Shown: positions 55,574-63,933 of the stretch, piece by piece
How positions within the stretch are numbered: the stretch's first letter is position 1
Layout of the letters: every line of letters starts with the position of its first letter
Assembly (NCBI GenBank): GCA_023301685.1
Contig: JALZUG010000034.1
Span: 31,603 to 95,602, forward strand
From: Rickettsiaceae bacterium
Lineage (GTDB): Bacteria > Pseudomonadota > Alphaproteobacteria > Rickettsiales > Rickettsiaceae
Direction: 5' to 3'
Length of the DNA: 64,000 nt
The notes under the pieces: generated by a model
What the model saw: the letters and a program-made list of their open reading frames with translations, nothing else
What the model was told of the DNA's origin: nothing
Databases searched by the model: none
Program-made: the position numbers and the translations under genes

Positions 55574-56541
55574 TAAAACTAGTATATCCAAAATTTTGGT
55601 CAAGCAATGGCTTTATTCCAATACTCCTAACTCCACTATCATGGCTATATTGCACTCTTGGATTTTTTAGAAAAATTTTAACAACTCCCATCAGACTAAA
55701 TGCAAAAGTAATTTGTATTGGCAATATTACAGTTGGAGGAACTGGAAAAACTCAGATAGTCGAATCATTAGCAAAATACTATAAAGAGCAAAATAAGAAT
55801 ATCTTGATAATTACAAAAGGATATGGATCATCTCTAAAAACGGCAAAACTAGTTGAAAAAACTGATACAGCTGAAAATGTAGGCGATGAATCAATTCTTC
55901 TTAGCGAAACAGCACAAGTTATTGCTACTAAAAAAGTACAATATGCTATGCCACATATTGAGAAAATAAAACCAGAAATAATTATCTTTGATGATGGGCT
56001 GCAAAACCCAAATTTTATCAAAGATTGTAAAATAATTGTTATTGATAATTTGCGCGGAGTAGGCAATGGAAAGATTTTTCCTGCTGGCCCTTTGCGAACT
56101 AAAACCGACATGGCAATTAAAGAATGCGATGCTCTTATTACGGTAGGTGATAATGATTGTAAAGATTTCACCATTATCCAAAATGCAACGAACAATAATA
56201 AACCAATATTCAAAGCCAAAATCAAACTAGTTTCGGCATTAAAAAACACTGAATATTTTGCATTTTCTGCAATTGGCAATCCCGATAAATTCTTTAGTAC
56301 TCTAGTAAATAGTGGTGCAAATATAAAACAAACTAGAGCATTCCCAGATCATCATCAATTTACAAAGGACGAAATTATAGAATTAAAAACCGTAGCAAAA
56401 AAGAGCAATTATACTTTAATCACAACAAAAAAAGACTATGTTAAAATTCATGAAACTGAAAATATTGACTGTACAATAGTAGATATTGTTTTTGAAAATA
56501 AACCAGAATTTATAAAGCTAATAAATGAAACATTATCTTGA
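55570..56541 (+). CDS. lpxK: Tetraacyldisaccharide 4'-kinase
   Basis: 323 residues. LpxK phosphorylates the 4' position of the lipid A disaccharide. Seen: a membrane-proximal N-terminus, the P-loop GNITVGGTGKTQIVESLAKY (GGTGKT at 56-61), TKGYGSSL, VGDESILLSETAQVI, FDDGLQNPNFIKDCKIIVID, PAGPLRTKTD, and FPDHHQFTKDEI. All are LpxK hallmarks. Overlaps waaA by 4 nt and lpxL by 17 nt. Confidence 0.96.
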   Translation: MIKLVYPKFWSSNGFIPILLTPLSWLYCTLGFFRKILTTPIRLNAKVICIGNITVGGTGKTQIVESLAKYYKEQNKNILIITKGYGSSLKTAKLVEKTDTAENVGDESILLSETAQVIATKKVQYAMPHIEKIKPEIIIFDDGLQNPNFIKDCKIIVIDNLRGVGNGKIFPAGPLRTKTDMAIKECDALITVGDNDCKDFTIIQNATNNNKPIFKAKIKLVSALKNTEYFAFSAIGNPDKFFSTLVNSGANIKQTRAFPDHHQFTKDEIIELKTVAKKSNYTLITTKKDYVKIHETENIDCTIVDIVFENKPEFIKLINETLS

Positions 56542-57391
56542 ATATATAATTTTTTTCTTAGTAACGCGTCTACTAAAGCTACTACCAATGGATAAATCTG
56601 CAAATCTTTGTAGTTTCTTAGCAAGAAAAATAGGTCCCCTAATTGGCGTCACTAAAATAGCTCGCCGAAATCTGGAAAATATTTATGAGAACAGTATAGA
56701 TATAGATCAAACCATCGATGACTTATGGGATAATTTTGGCAGATATATTGGTGAATTTCCATTTATCAACAAACTATCCGAAGAAGAATTAACAAAAAGA
56801 GTTAAGTTTACAGGACTAGAAAACATAGAAGAATTACGCCAAAATAATCAACCTTTCATGCTTTTCCTAGGACACCAATCAAACTGGGACATAGTCATAC
56901 GCAAAATAAATAATATTTATCCTAAATTTGGTATTGTTTATCGCAAGGCAAACAACCCCCTTGTTGATAGAGAGATACTTTCTGAGCGTAATAATGATTC
57001 CGACATTATAATGATCGCTAAAGGTCCGACGGGCGCTAGAGGCTTGGTGCGTGCTATAAAATCTAAAATGTCTATTGCTATGCTTGTCGATCAAAAAATG
57101 AATGATGGAATTGAAGTTCCGTTCTTTGGGAAACCCGCCATGACAGCACCGGCAATAGCAAGGCTTGCTCTGCAATATAATTACCCTATAGTTCCATGCC
57201 AATTAATTCGCCATGGACGATCAAGCAACTTTGAAATTAAAATCCATAAACCGCTAAAGATTAAAAAAACAGGTGATACTGAAAAAGATTGTTATAATAT
57301 TATGAGAACAATCAATCTCATATTAGAAAAATGGATTCGCCAGCGCCCAGGTCAGTGGTTTTGGTTTCATAACAGATGGAAAGAAAAATAG
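56525..57391 (+). CDS. lpxL: Lipid A late acyltransferase, LpxL/HtrB family
   Basis: 288 residues. It adds a secondary acyl chain to Kdo2-lipid A from acyl-ACP. Seen: an N-terminal hydrophobic segment, RNLENIYENS (family: xxNLxxxFP), the catalytic HxxxxD dyad as H117-D122 in FLGHQSNWDIVI, YRKANNPLVD (family: YRPxxNPxxD), AMLVDQKMNDGIEVPFFG (family: xLxDQxxxxxGVxVxFFG), and RQRPGQWFWFHNRWK at the C-terminus. LpxL versus LpxM cannot be fixed, but a single copy after lpxK suggests LpxL. It overlaps lpxK by 17 nt. Confidence 0.92.
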   Translation: MKHYLEYIIFFLVTRLLKLLPMDKSANLCSFLARKIGPLIGVTKIARRNLENIYENSIDIDQTIDDLWDNFGRYIGEFPFINKLSEEELTKRVKFTGLENIEELRQNNQPFMLFLGHQSNWDIVIRKINNIYPKFGIVYRKANNPLVDREILSERNNDSDIIMIAKGPTGARGLVRAIKSKMSIAMLVDQKMNDGIEVPFFGKPAMTAPAIARLALQYNYPIVPCQLIRHGRSSNFEIKIHKPLKIKKTGDTEKDCYNIMRTINLILEKWIRQRPGQWFWFHNRWKEK

Positions 57392-57454
57392 AGCTGTTGC
57401 AATCCAAATAACCTAGGTAATATATTACTCTTTAATTTTTATAGCTAGTTATGT

Positions 57455-58279
57455 CTATAGATCGGAGATCCCCATACACTGACTCAGTGTATTGCTATGC
57501 AATTCAGATTCTTCGCCAAGTATATTCACATTTTCTTTAGTTAATTGATTAAAAAAACCTATCTGAAAATCTAGCAATTCCTGCCCAAAAAAAGCTTCCC
57601 CTATAAATAACTTTGAACGACTAAGATAGGCAAGTATATGACGGCTAAATGTAAGTCTTTCATCTATAAATTCAAAATCATCATATAACTCCGAAGATCT
57701 ATTTTTTACTCCTTGACCAAATGAGAAGTGGAACATTATACTAGCTAATTCTTCTGATTTTCTTGGTCCAACTTGATCTTTAAATATTATACAAAGATCA
57801 TACGCCGCTCTTCCGTCACCACAAACAAAGGCCTTCCAATAATATTCTGCAGCCTTTATATATTTCTGGTTGTCATAATAGGTTTCAGCCGTTTCATAAA
57901 GACTATTTGCACTAATTGAGCCTGGATTTGTCTTCAATAAATATTTAATTTGTTTCATCCAATCATCGAGCGATATACCTGAAGTAAGTTTTGTAGTTTT
58001 TATCGGTGTTTTTACTGGCAAAGATTGCTTAAAATCTACATAAGGTGTTCCTTGAGAAACATTATCTTCACGAGTATTTCCATCGAATAAACTTACAATA
58101 CCATTACAACATGATGATACAATATTGCCCACAAGATCACAGCCGACCATACATAACGTTCCAATACATTTACCGAGCAAGCTACCATCGTCATTATTGT
58201 TGTAGTTGCTGCTGCTGTAGTTGTTAACTCTATCTCTTGCAAGTTCCTGTTGTCTTCTGACATCTCCCATGTGTTTCAT
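57455..58279 (-). CDS. Orphan protein with cysteine-rich hydrophobic segment and Sel1/TPR-like unit
   Basis: 274 residues, no classic signal peptide. An Asn/Ser-rich N-terminus (about 18-33) precedes a hydrophobic segment with five cysteines (C38, C43, C47, C57, C58; LLGKCIGTLCMVGCDLVG and on), which could insert in a membrane or be lipid-modified. A Sel1/TPR-like helical pair follows at about 125-170 (LYETAETYYDNQKYIKAAEY, RAAYDLCIIFKDQV). The rest is helical. I recognise no family. Sel1-repeat and lipid-modified proteins occur among effectors of intracellular bacteria; that role is inference. Alternative start at codon 4. Convergent with lpxL. Confidence 0.6.
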   Translation of the reverse strand: MKHMGDVRRQQELARDRVNNYSSSNYNNNDDGSLLGKCIGTLCMVGCDLVGNIVSSCCNGIVSLFDGNTREDNVSQGTPYVDFKQSLPVKTPIKTTKLTSGISLDDWMKQIKYLLKTNPGSISANSLYETAETYYDNQKYIKAAEYYWKAFVCGDGRAAYDLCIIFKDQVGPRKSEELASIMFHFSFGQGVKNRSSELYDDFEFIDERLTFSRHILAYLSRSKLFIGEAFFGQELLDFQIGFFNQLTKENVNILGEESELHSNTLSQCMGISDL

Positions 58280-58310
58280 AATATTTATCTCTGTCTGTTA
58301 CAAAATTGTC

Positions 58311-58325
58311 TTTACCTAAGGTAAA
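58311..58325. promoter_or_regulatory. Palindrome upstream of the Cys-rich orphan gene
   Basis: TTTACCT-A-AGGTAAA, perfect 7-bp arms with one central base, 32 nt upstream of the ATG at 58279. It is the size of a dimeric repressor site. Confidence 0.3.
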
Positions 58326-58516
58326 AGATACTTAATAAGCATATCATACAACCCATGGTTGTGCCACCGGTAAAGTTAATTTAACGAATCAAGGAAATAT
58401 ACTGAGTTTTTAGGCAATTTGCATAATCGTCAAAATACCTTCTCCAAGCTTCAAATATTCCTAATTCAGAAGCAAAGATTTTCTGTTTACAACAATGCTA
58501 CATGATATGGATTATC

Positions 58517-58544
58517 ATATAAGATATTATAAAATATCTTATAT
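58517..58544. repeat. Perfect 12-bp hyphenated palindrome upstream of the hydrolase gene
   Basis: Arms ATATAAGATATT and AATATCTTATAT around ATAA, 76 nt before the ATG at 58621. It could be an operator or a cruciform-prone AT palindrome. Confidence 0.4.
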
Positions 58545-58620
58545 TAAATTCTTATTGAGTTTTTACGCAGATAGTAATAAACTTGCGCTAATATATTTAT
58601 TTAATTAAAGCGTCTTAAAA

Positions 58621-59343
58621 ATGCCTGAAATTTTTTTCAATGGCCCAGCGGGTCGTCTCGAAGGGATGTATGCAGAATCTACAAATCCTAAAGCGCCAAT
58701 TGCATTAGTGCTCCACCCTCACCCAATGTATGGTGGAACAATGAATAATAAAGTTGTATATAATGTATATAAAACATTATTTGAAAATGACTTTACAGTT
58801 CTTAGAATAAACTTCCGTGGCGTTGGCAGGTCAATGGGTGAATATGACGAAGGCATAGGCGAAATGACTGATGCTGCAACTGCTCTTGATTGGCTACAAG
58901 TACATTATCCTATGAGCAAAGTAAATTTAATTGCTGGCTTCTCATTTGGCGCTTGGATTGCGATGCAACTTATCATGCGCCGCCCAGAAATTACAAATTT
59001 CTTAGCCGTCTCACCTCCAGTAGATAAATATGACTTTTCATTCCTTAGCCCTTGTCCAATTCCTGGACTAATAGTACAAGGTGATACGGATAGTGTAGTA
59101 TCAGAAGAATCTGTACATGAATTAGCTCAAAGGTTGGCAAAGCAAAAGAATATTGACGTCGACTATCGCATGATTCCAGGAGCTGACCACTTCTTTAGAG
59201 AGAAAATTGATCTACTTAATAATGAAATAGATGATTATTTGAGATCTACATTTAATCACCAAGAATCAAAACCAAAGAAAAATAGAAAGTCTGACCCTGC
59301 TAATGCAAAAGCAAAGCCCGCAAAGAAAATTTTCTTGGAATAG
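58621..59343 (+). CDS. Alpha/beta hydrolase
   Basis: 240 residues, no signal peptide. Seen: LVLHPHPMYGGTMNNKVV (HPHPxxGG motif with oxyanion-hole role), INFRGVGRSMG, the nucleophile elbow GFSFG at 106-110 with S108, an acid at D155 or D157 in IVQGDTDSVV, and H190 in GADHFF. This is the small-hydrolase family (COG2945-like) found throughout alphaproteobacteria; substrate unknown. The last 30 residues are a Lys/Pro-rich tail (KPKKNRKSDPANAKAKPAKK) that is longer than usual. The gene is convergent with the membrane protein at 59373. Confidence 0.85.
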   Translation: MPEIFFNGPAGRLEGMYAESTNPKAPIALVLHPHPMYGGTMNNKVVYNVYKTLFENDFTVLRINFRGVGRSMGEYDEGIGEMTDAATALDWLQVHYPMSKVNLIAGFSFGAWIAMQLIMRRPEITNFLAVSPPVDKYDFSFLSPCPIPGLIVQGDTDSVVSEESVHELAQRLAKQKNIDVDYRMIPGADHFFREKIDLLNNEIDDYLRSTFNHQESKPKKNRKSDPANAKAKPAKKIFLE

Positions 59344-59372
59344 CAGAAAGGGAAATTTATTTAGATAATAAA

Positions 59373-60179
59373 TTATTTTGTACCCAGTTTAAATTTACTA
59401 CTTAAGAATAGTTTGTAATATGAATACAAAGCTACAATAAAAGTAGTAGTAACTCCTACAATTATCGTACAGTGTACGGGATCAAAACGACATTTCAGCA
59501 TCCCAATAAAACCTACAAAAGATACAACAAAAATTGTTACTTGATTTACCATCGATTTGCTAAACTCTTCTTCAAATAGGATTCTTTTAGTACAAATGAT
59601 AGAAGATAGGGTCGAAGCAAATAATGTAATTAATATAACCGTTGATAAGTTTTCAAATTCTACTGCTCTCAAAAAATAATAAAACCAAAATGCAAGAAAC
59701 CCTATGGCAGCTGGAATCTGAGCTGCCTTGAGAGATGTTTCGAATATAAAATTTATGATATAAACAAAATTCGTAAGACAAAGAATAAATAACCACAAAC
59801 AATGCTCACATAATCTCAACAACACAAAAATAGGGAGAACAATCAGTGCAAACAAACATGACTTGATATTGTCATCCTTTGTTAAAAGCACATATGATAG
59901 TGAAATTTGTATCAATAAACATGGAATTAGAGGAAGAAATGCCGTTTGCAAATTGATCAAAGAAAACTCATGCGCAATAAAAAGCAAAACTAAAAATATA
60001 CAATGCAATATTGCATGACTCATGCACCTATCTATTAATGCAGAACTGAGAAAATAACTATCAAGTATACCAACAAAGTTTACTCTCTGCTTTAATTCCG
60101 AATAGAGTGAGCGATTTAACTTATCGATGCTCTGCTTATATGCCGATAGATCTCTTTTTTTTAGATAATCTATAGGCAT
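59373..60179 (-). CDS. Multi-pass membrane protein of unknown function
   Basis: 268 residues. After a charged N-terminus of about 40 residues (YLKKRDLSAYKQSIDKLNRS) come about seven to eight hydrophobic helices to the end, with Cys and His scattered among them and a KRILFEEEF loop. No motif of a known transporter or enzyme is visible to me. It lies 54 nt downstream of bamB on the same strand, so it may be the last gene of the cpoB-yfgM-bamB transcript, but the link is positional only. Confidence 0.6.
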   Translation of the reverse strand: MPIDYLKKRDLSAYKQSIDKLNRSLYSELKQRVNFVGILDSYFLSSALIDRCMSHAILHCIFLVLLFIAHEFSLINLQTAFLPLIPCLLIQISLSYVLLTKDDNIKSCLFALIVLPIFVLLRLCEHCLWLFILCLTNFVYIINFIFETSLKAAQIPAAIGFLAFWFYYFLRAVEFENLSTVILITLFASTLSSIICTKRILFEEEFSKSMVNQVTIFVVSFVGFIGMLKCRFDPVHCTIIVGVTTTFIVALYSYYKLFLSSKFKLGTK

Positions 60180-60233
60180 ATTATTTTTACAATTTTCTAT
60201 ATTCCCCCAATATTAAAAATCTAAATCATTTCC

Positions 60234-61475
60234 TTAATAAATAATATTACGCCCAGTAATTAGATGCATTTTGCCATTGCAGCATGATATCCAATGGTAT
60301 TTCACATTTTTTGTAATTGACTTAATAATTGGCTCTGAAGGAATAAAACCAGAAGCATCTGGTTTAAATTGGTAAAGCTCACCATTAGATGCTATCACAT
60401 TAATCGAGAAGCCGCTTCCATCTTGCGCAACAAATGGCTCCTGGAACAAAGCTGTACGAACTTTTCTCTTGCCCCGATCTTTCTGCGAAATCAAATTGCC
60501 AACCCACAAGGCTTTACCATTGTGTGAAGCTATTGCAGCAACTTGCCTTGCATTATTTGCAACTAATAAATAATCACCAACTAAGCTAAGAGACTGAATA
60601 TCATCAGCAGTTTTTATCCAAGCCGGTGCTCCATTATCAAGGTCCATTTTAATAATTTTTCCATTGCTTGTAGCAAAATATGCGTATTCACCACTTATTA
60701 TTGGTATAGTAACAATCACCGATGGATCAAAACTTGGAATACCTATATCACTAATCATAGTCAAATTATAACGCCACTTCTCTTTACCAGACTGAGCATC
60801 AAGATACACTATCTCACCCGAACTATAGCTTACAATTACATTACCATCATATACTACCGGATGAACATGGCTTCTTGTTGAAATAGTCTCAAGCTCACCT
60901 TCATGCAACCACACAAACTTTGACGTTTTTATATCATAAGCAATAAGCTGATTACTCACAGTCTGCGCTAATAATAGCCTGTCTGTAGCCATAACTGGCT
61001 TATTTCTTACTATATCAGGATATTCCTTGCGAATTACTTCATCACCTGATTTTGCATCAAGCACTACAAGATATCTTGAACTGTTAGTGATATATAATTT
61101 TCCATCACTATAAAGAACTCCGCCATCATTAAAGTTTCTATCTAGAACACCTTTAGCAATATCTGTTTGCCATAAGATTTTCTTCTCTTTCAAAGAATAT
61201 GCGGAAACAAACCCTTTCACATCTGTACTGTACATGACCCCTTTAGCAAAGGCAGGTTTTGCTATGATTGTATTTTTAGCTAAGCTGTAAGATTTAGTTT
61301 TTTGATCTAAAAATGGATTTTTCTTTATTTGTGATGACGCAAATTTCAATTTCTCTTTACTCTCAACCTCGAGCTTTGGAGTTAGATCAATCAAATTCTT
61401 AACCCTACCGCTACCAAAGCGATCACATGATATTAGTAATGCTGGAAGTAAAACAAATAAAATAACTTTTTTCAT
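60234..61475 (-). CDS. bamB: Outer-membrane assembly lipoprotein BamB
   Basis: 413 residues. BamB is the beta-propeller lipoprotein of the BAM complex that folds outer-membrane proteins. Seen: a lipoprotein signal ending LLISC with Cys17, then PQQ-like propeller blades with repeating patterns such as GKLYITNSSRYLVVLDAKSG, GNVIVSYSSGEIVYLDAQSG and YAYFATSNGKIIKMDLDNG, each followed by W (GKEKWRYN, GAPAWIK). Length matches alphaproteobacterial BamB. 38 nt downstream of the YfgM-like gene, as in many genomes where yfgM-bamB-der are linked; der is not the next gene here. Confidence 0.88.
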   Translation of the reverse strand: MKKVILFVLLPALLISCDRFGSGRVKNLIDLTPKLEVESKEKLKFASSQIKKNPFLDQKTKSYSLAKNTIIAKPAFAKGVMYSTDVKGFVSAYSLKEKKILWQTDIAKGVLDRNFNDGGVLYSDGKLYITNSSRYLVVLDAKSGDEVIRKEYPDIVRNKPVMATDRLLLAQTVSNQLIAYDIKTSKFVWLHEGELETISTRSHVHPVVYDGNVIVSYSSGEIVYLDAQSGKEKWRYNLTMISDIGIPSFDPSVIVTIPIISGEYAYFATSNGKIIKMDLDNGAPAWIKTADDIQSLSLVGDYLLVANNARQVAAIASHNGKALWVGNLISQKDRGKRKVRTALFQEPFVAQDGSGFSINVIASNGELYQFKPDASGFIPSEPIIKSITKNVKYHWISCCNGKMHLITGRNIIY

Positions 61476-61513
61476 AATATTATATACTTTTAAAATTGTA
61501 GTTTCTTATGGCT

Positions 61514-62164
61514 TTAAAGACCTGATAAAATTGCCCTAGCTTGCTCCTTTGCTATTAAAGAAGCGTTTTCCAAATCTAAAATAGCATTAGCATATTCAGC
61601 CGCCAAATCATTTTGATTATTCTTCTTATAAAAAACTGCCTTTAATAAGGTAGCATTTGTAAAAAATACTTGGCTAGGTTCTTTAAAATATTGCATATGG
61701 TTGCGTGCCTTCATCTTTAATTCGTCAGAAATACTTTTTTCATCTAAGATAAGGTTTAACCACAATAATCTAGCAAAAGATCTTGTAATTTCATAATAGT
61801 TTGTATTGGCAATAATCGATTCTAACTGTTCAAATGCTGCAGACGCATCACCAGATTCAATTACACCTACAACCTTCTGAATTTCAGCCATCTCAACTTG
61901 ACGATTATCACCATCTTGAATTAAATTATCTAGTGATTCATTGATTAGATTTTTCTCACCATACTCACCACTAATTAAGTCAACCAGCATGTCTCCAACT
62001 TTCTGATTATGAGACTCAAGGCGGTTTTGATACCAGCTAAAACTACCCATAGCAATTGCAACTATTACTGTAAGTGTAATTATTATTGGAAATATTTTGC
62101 GAAAAAGCATGATTTTCTTTTCATCCTTCTCATCACTTAACGCTTCATCAAGAATATCAGCCAC
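61514..62164 (-). CDS. YfgM-like TPR membrane protein
   Basis: 216 residues. One membrane helix at about 22-44 (FPIITLTVIVAIAMGSFSWY) with a cytoplasmic charged N-terminus and a periplasmic helical domain with TPR-like repeats (FEQLESIIANTNYYEITRSF, YKKNNQNDLAAEYANAILD). YfgM proteins work near SecYEG as periplasmic chaperone adaptors and are encoded next to bamB, as here. Named by topology and context more than by motif. 42 nt downstream of cpoB. Confidence 0.8.
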   Translation of the reverse strand: MADILDEALSDEKDEKKIMLFRKIFPIIITLTVIVAIAMGSFSWYQNRLESHNQKVGDMLVDLISGEYGEKNLINESLDNLIQDGDNRQVEMAEIQKVVGVIESGDASAAFEQLESIIANTNYYEITRSFARLLWLNLILDEKSISDELKMKARNHMQYFKEPSQVFFTNATLLKAVFYKKNNQNDLAAEYANAILDLENASLIAKEQARAILSGL

Positions 62165-62206
62165 CAGGCACCTTCAGATTATAAATTTGTTAAAAAATAT
62201 ATTGCA

Positions 62207-62908
62207 TTATTTGCAACGAAACTTAGTTCTAGCATCTTTAGCTCTTTTAATTGAACTAATTGGACGCTTTGGAAACTCTAACTCCAGTTTCTCAAGCATA
62301 CTACACGCTTCTTTGTTCTTATTCAAGCTTGCTAACGAATATGATAGCTTCAGCAAGGCGTCAGGCGCCTTAGATCCTTTTGGATATTTCTTATAACTTT
62401 GTAAATAATTAATCGCAGCTTTATTATAAACACCTCTTCTATAAAATGTTTCGGCATACCAAAATGTGGCATTACTCTGCAGTCTACTAGAAGGGTATTG
62501 CTTAATAAAACCAGCAAATTTGGTTTCAGCTAATGCAAGATTTCCGTCTTTCAATGTAGCTAGTGCTAGATCATAATCAACTTTATCCTTTGGCCCTGAT
62601 TTAGTTGGTTTATCACCAAAAAAGGTATTATCTGTATCAGGTAGTAAAATAGCTTCAGCTGCATTATCTCCAACAACTTCACCAAGTGATGCAACGGATA
62701 CCCCTGCAGTTTTATGATTTGCCAAACCCGCTTTTTTAAGAATTGATTTCATTTCTTCTATGCTATTTTCAAGATCCATCATCCTTCCTTTCAATTCCTG
62801 AATTTGCTTTGATTGACGCTGAATAATTGGACCATAGCTTTGACTATCAGCAAGCGCAGAACTGCCTATTGAAATCAACAAAATAGATAATAGTATTTTT
62901 TTAATCAT
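62207..62908 (-). CDS. cpoB: Tol-Pal system protein CpoB/YbgF
   Basis: 233 residues from the ATG at 62908; upstream in-frame starts add 25 residues before a clear signal peptide (KKILLSILLISIGSSALA), so this start is chosen. CpoB couples outer-membrane constriction by Tol-Pal to peptidoglycan synthesis. Seen: a coiled coil after the signal (IQRQSKQIQELKGRMMDLEN), a linker, and a C-terminal TPR domain with YDLALATLKDGNLALAETKF, FIKQYPSSRLQSNATFWYAE and RGVYNKAAINYLQSYKKYPK, followed by KAPDALLKLSYSLASLNKN. The family's typical end is CxxLxxLxxxFPxS; here LELEFPKRPIS. First of the three-gene run to bamB. Confidence 0.9.
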   Translation of the reverse strand: MIKKILLSILLISIGSSALADSQSYGPIIQRQSKQIQELKGRMMDLENSIEEMKSILKKAGLANHKTAGVSVASLGEVVGDNAAEAILLPDTDNTFFGDKPTKSGPKDKVDYDLALATLKDGNLALAETKFAGFIKQYPSSRLQSNATFWYAETFYRRGVYNKAAINYLQSYKKYPKGSKAPDALLKLSYSLASLNKNKEACSMLEKLELEFPKRPISSIKRAKDARTKFRCK

Positions 62909-62994
62909 TTTACCCAAATATTTTTTACAATTTTGATACAACATAATATATAAAGATGCAAGCGAATTTACAAAAATTAACATTATCTGATATT

Positions 62995-63933
62995 TTATAA
63001 ATCAATACTTTCACTATATTCAAAAGTTATAGTTACCGTTGTACCTTTGCCTGGCTTACTTTGTAAATCAAACTTGCCATCCATAAGCTCTATTAACTTT
63101 TTTGTAAGTGGCAAACCAAGCCCTGTTCCTTCATATCTTCTACTTAACTTATTATCAACTTGTCCAAATGATGATAATGCTTTTGGAATTTCTTGATCGC
63201 TCATCCCTATACCAGTATCAGTTACTGATATATACACTAACTTTTTAGTATCATCTTTCTTCAAAGTAAGTGTTACTGAACCTTCAGGCGGAGTAAACTT
63301 AACAGAATTTGAAAGTAGATTCAGCAAAGCTTGCTTTAATCTCTTTGGGTCAGCGACAATAATTATATGCGAACTTGGCATCTTTTCTATTAGTTTTACA
63401 GTCGCTTCGTCTGCTCGAGGTTTTACAAATCTCATACTTGAAGAAGCCAATTTATTTAAATCAAGCTCAACCTTATCAACCTGCAACTTATCAGCAGAAG
63501 CTTTCGAAAAATCCAAAATATCGTTAATTACACTGAGCAAATGCTTTCCAGAACCATTAATATCTGACACATAATCTTTGTATTGTTCATTGCCAATCTT
63601 ACCATAAGTTTCAGCGATCATAATCTCGGAGAAACCAATAATAGCATTTAATGGAGTCCTAAGTTCATGACTAATATTAGCTAAGAAATCAGTTTTTGCA
63701 GAACTCTCTGTCTCTGCTCTAGTTTTTGCTTCTTCAAGCTCTCTATTTGTCTCAAATTGTTTATTAATAATGCGTTGCGCATAATTTGTGTTATACATAA
63801 CAATTATAAAAAACACTAAAAATACGATTACAAACGCTACAAATATACGCTTTTCAAGATATATAATATTATCCCATTGCTCAGTAATATCTGTAGTAAT
63901 TTCAATAACACCAACTATGTTAAATCCTCCCAT
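62995..63933 (-). CDS. Sensor histidine kinase, PleC/DivJ-like, N-terminus missing or disrupted
   Basis: 312 residues from the ATG at 63933. A membrane helix (about 31-48) and coiled coil lead to the kinase core: H89 in FLANISHELRTPLNAIIGFS, the N box LLNLLSNSVKFTPP, G1 DTGIGMS, and G2 GTGLGLPLTKKLIELMDG. This is the PleC/DivJ/PdhS type. The frame stays open upstream of the ATG for 11 codons (ISSYIPLIESS), which read like the end of a periplasmic sensor domain, and is then closed by TAA at 63967-63969 and TAG at 63985-63987. So either the gene starts at 63933 with a trimmed sensor, or the full gene has been broken by a frameshift near 63960-63970. The window ends 13 bases beyond the TAG. Confidence 0.8.
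   Translation of the reverse strand: MGGFNIVGVIEITTDITEQWDNIIYLEKRIFVAFVIVFLVFFIIVMYNTNYAQRIINKQFETNRELEEAKTRAETESSAKTDFLANISHELRTPLNAIIGFSEIMIAETYGKIGNEQYKDYVSDINGSGKHLLSVINDILDFSKASADKLQVDKVELDLNKLASSSMRFVKPRADEATVKLIEKMPSSHIIIVADPKRLKQALLNLLSNSVKFTPPEGSVTLTLKKDDTKKLVYISVTDTGIGMSDQEIPKALSSFGQVDNKLSRRYEGTGLGLPLTKKLIELMDGKFDLQSKPGKGTTVTITFEYSESIDL

Larger units (their letters stand above)
58280..58620. other. Divergent intergenic region with two palindromic elements
   Basis: 341 bp between two divergent genes. Palindromes are at 58311-58325 and 58517-58544. No ORF of note. It must hold both promoters; none could be assigned with confidence. Confidence 0.45.

Noticed and set aside
49168..58279. 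Shared LGEES motif near the C-termini of the receiver protein and the Cys-rich orphan
   Set aside because: Five residues only and different surroundings; likely chance.
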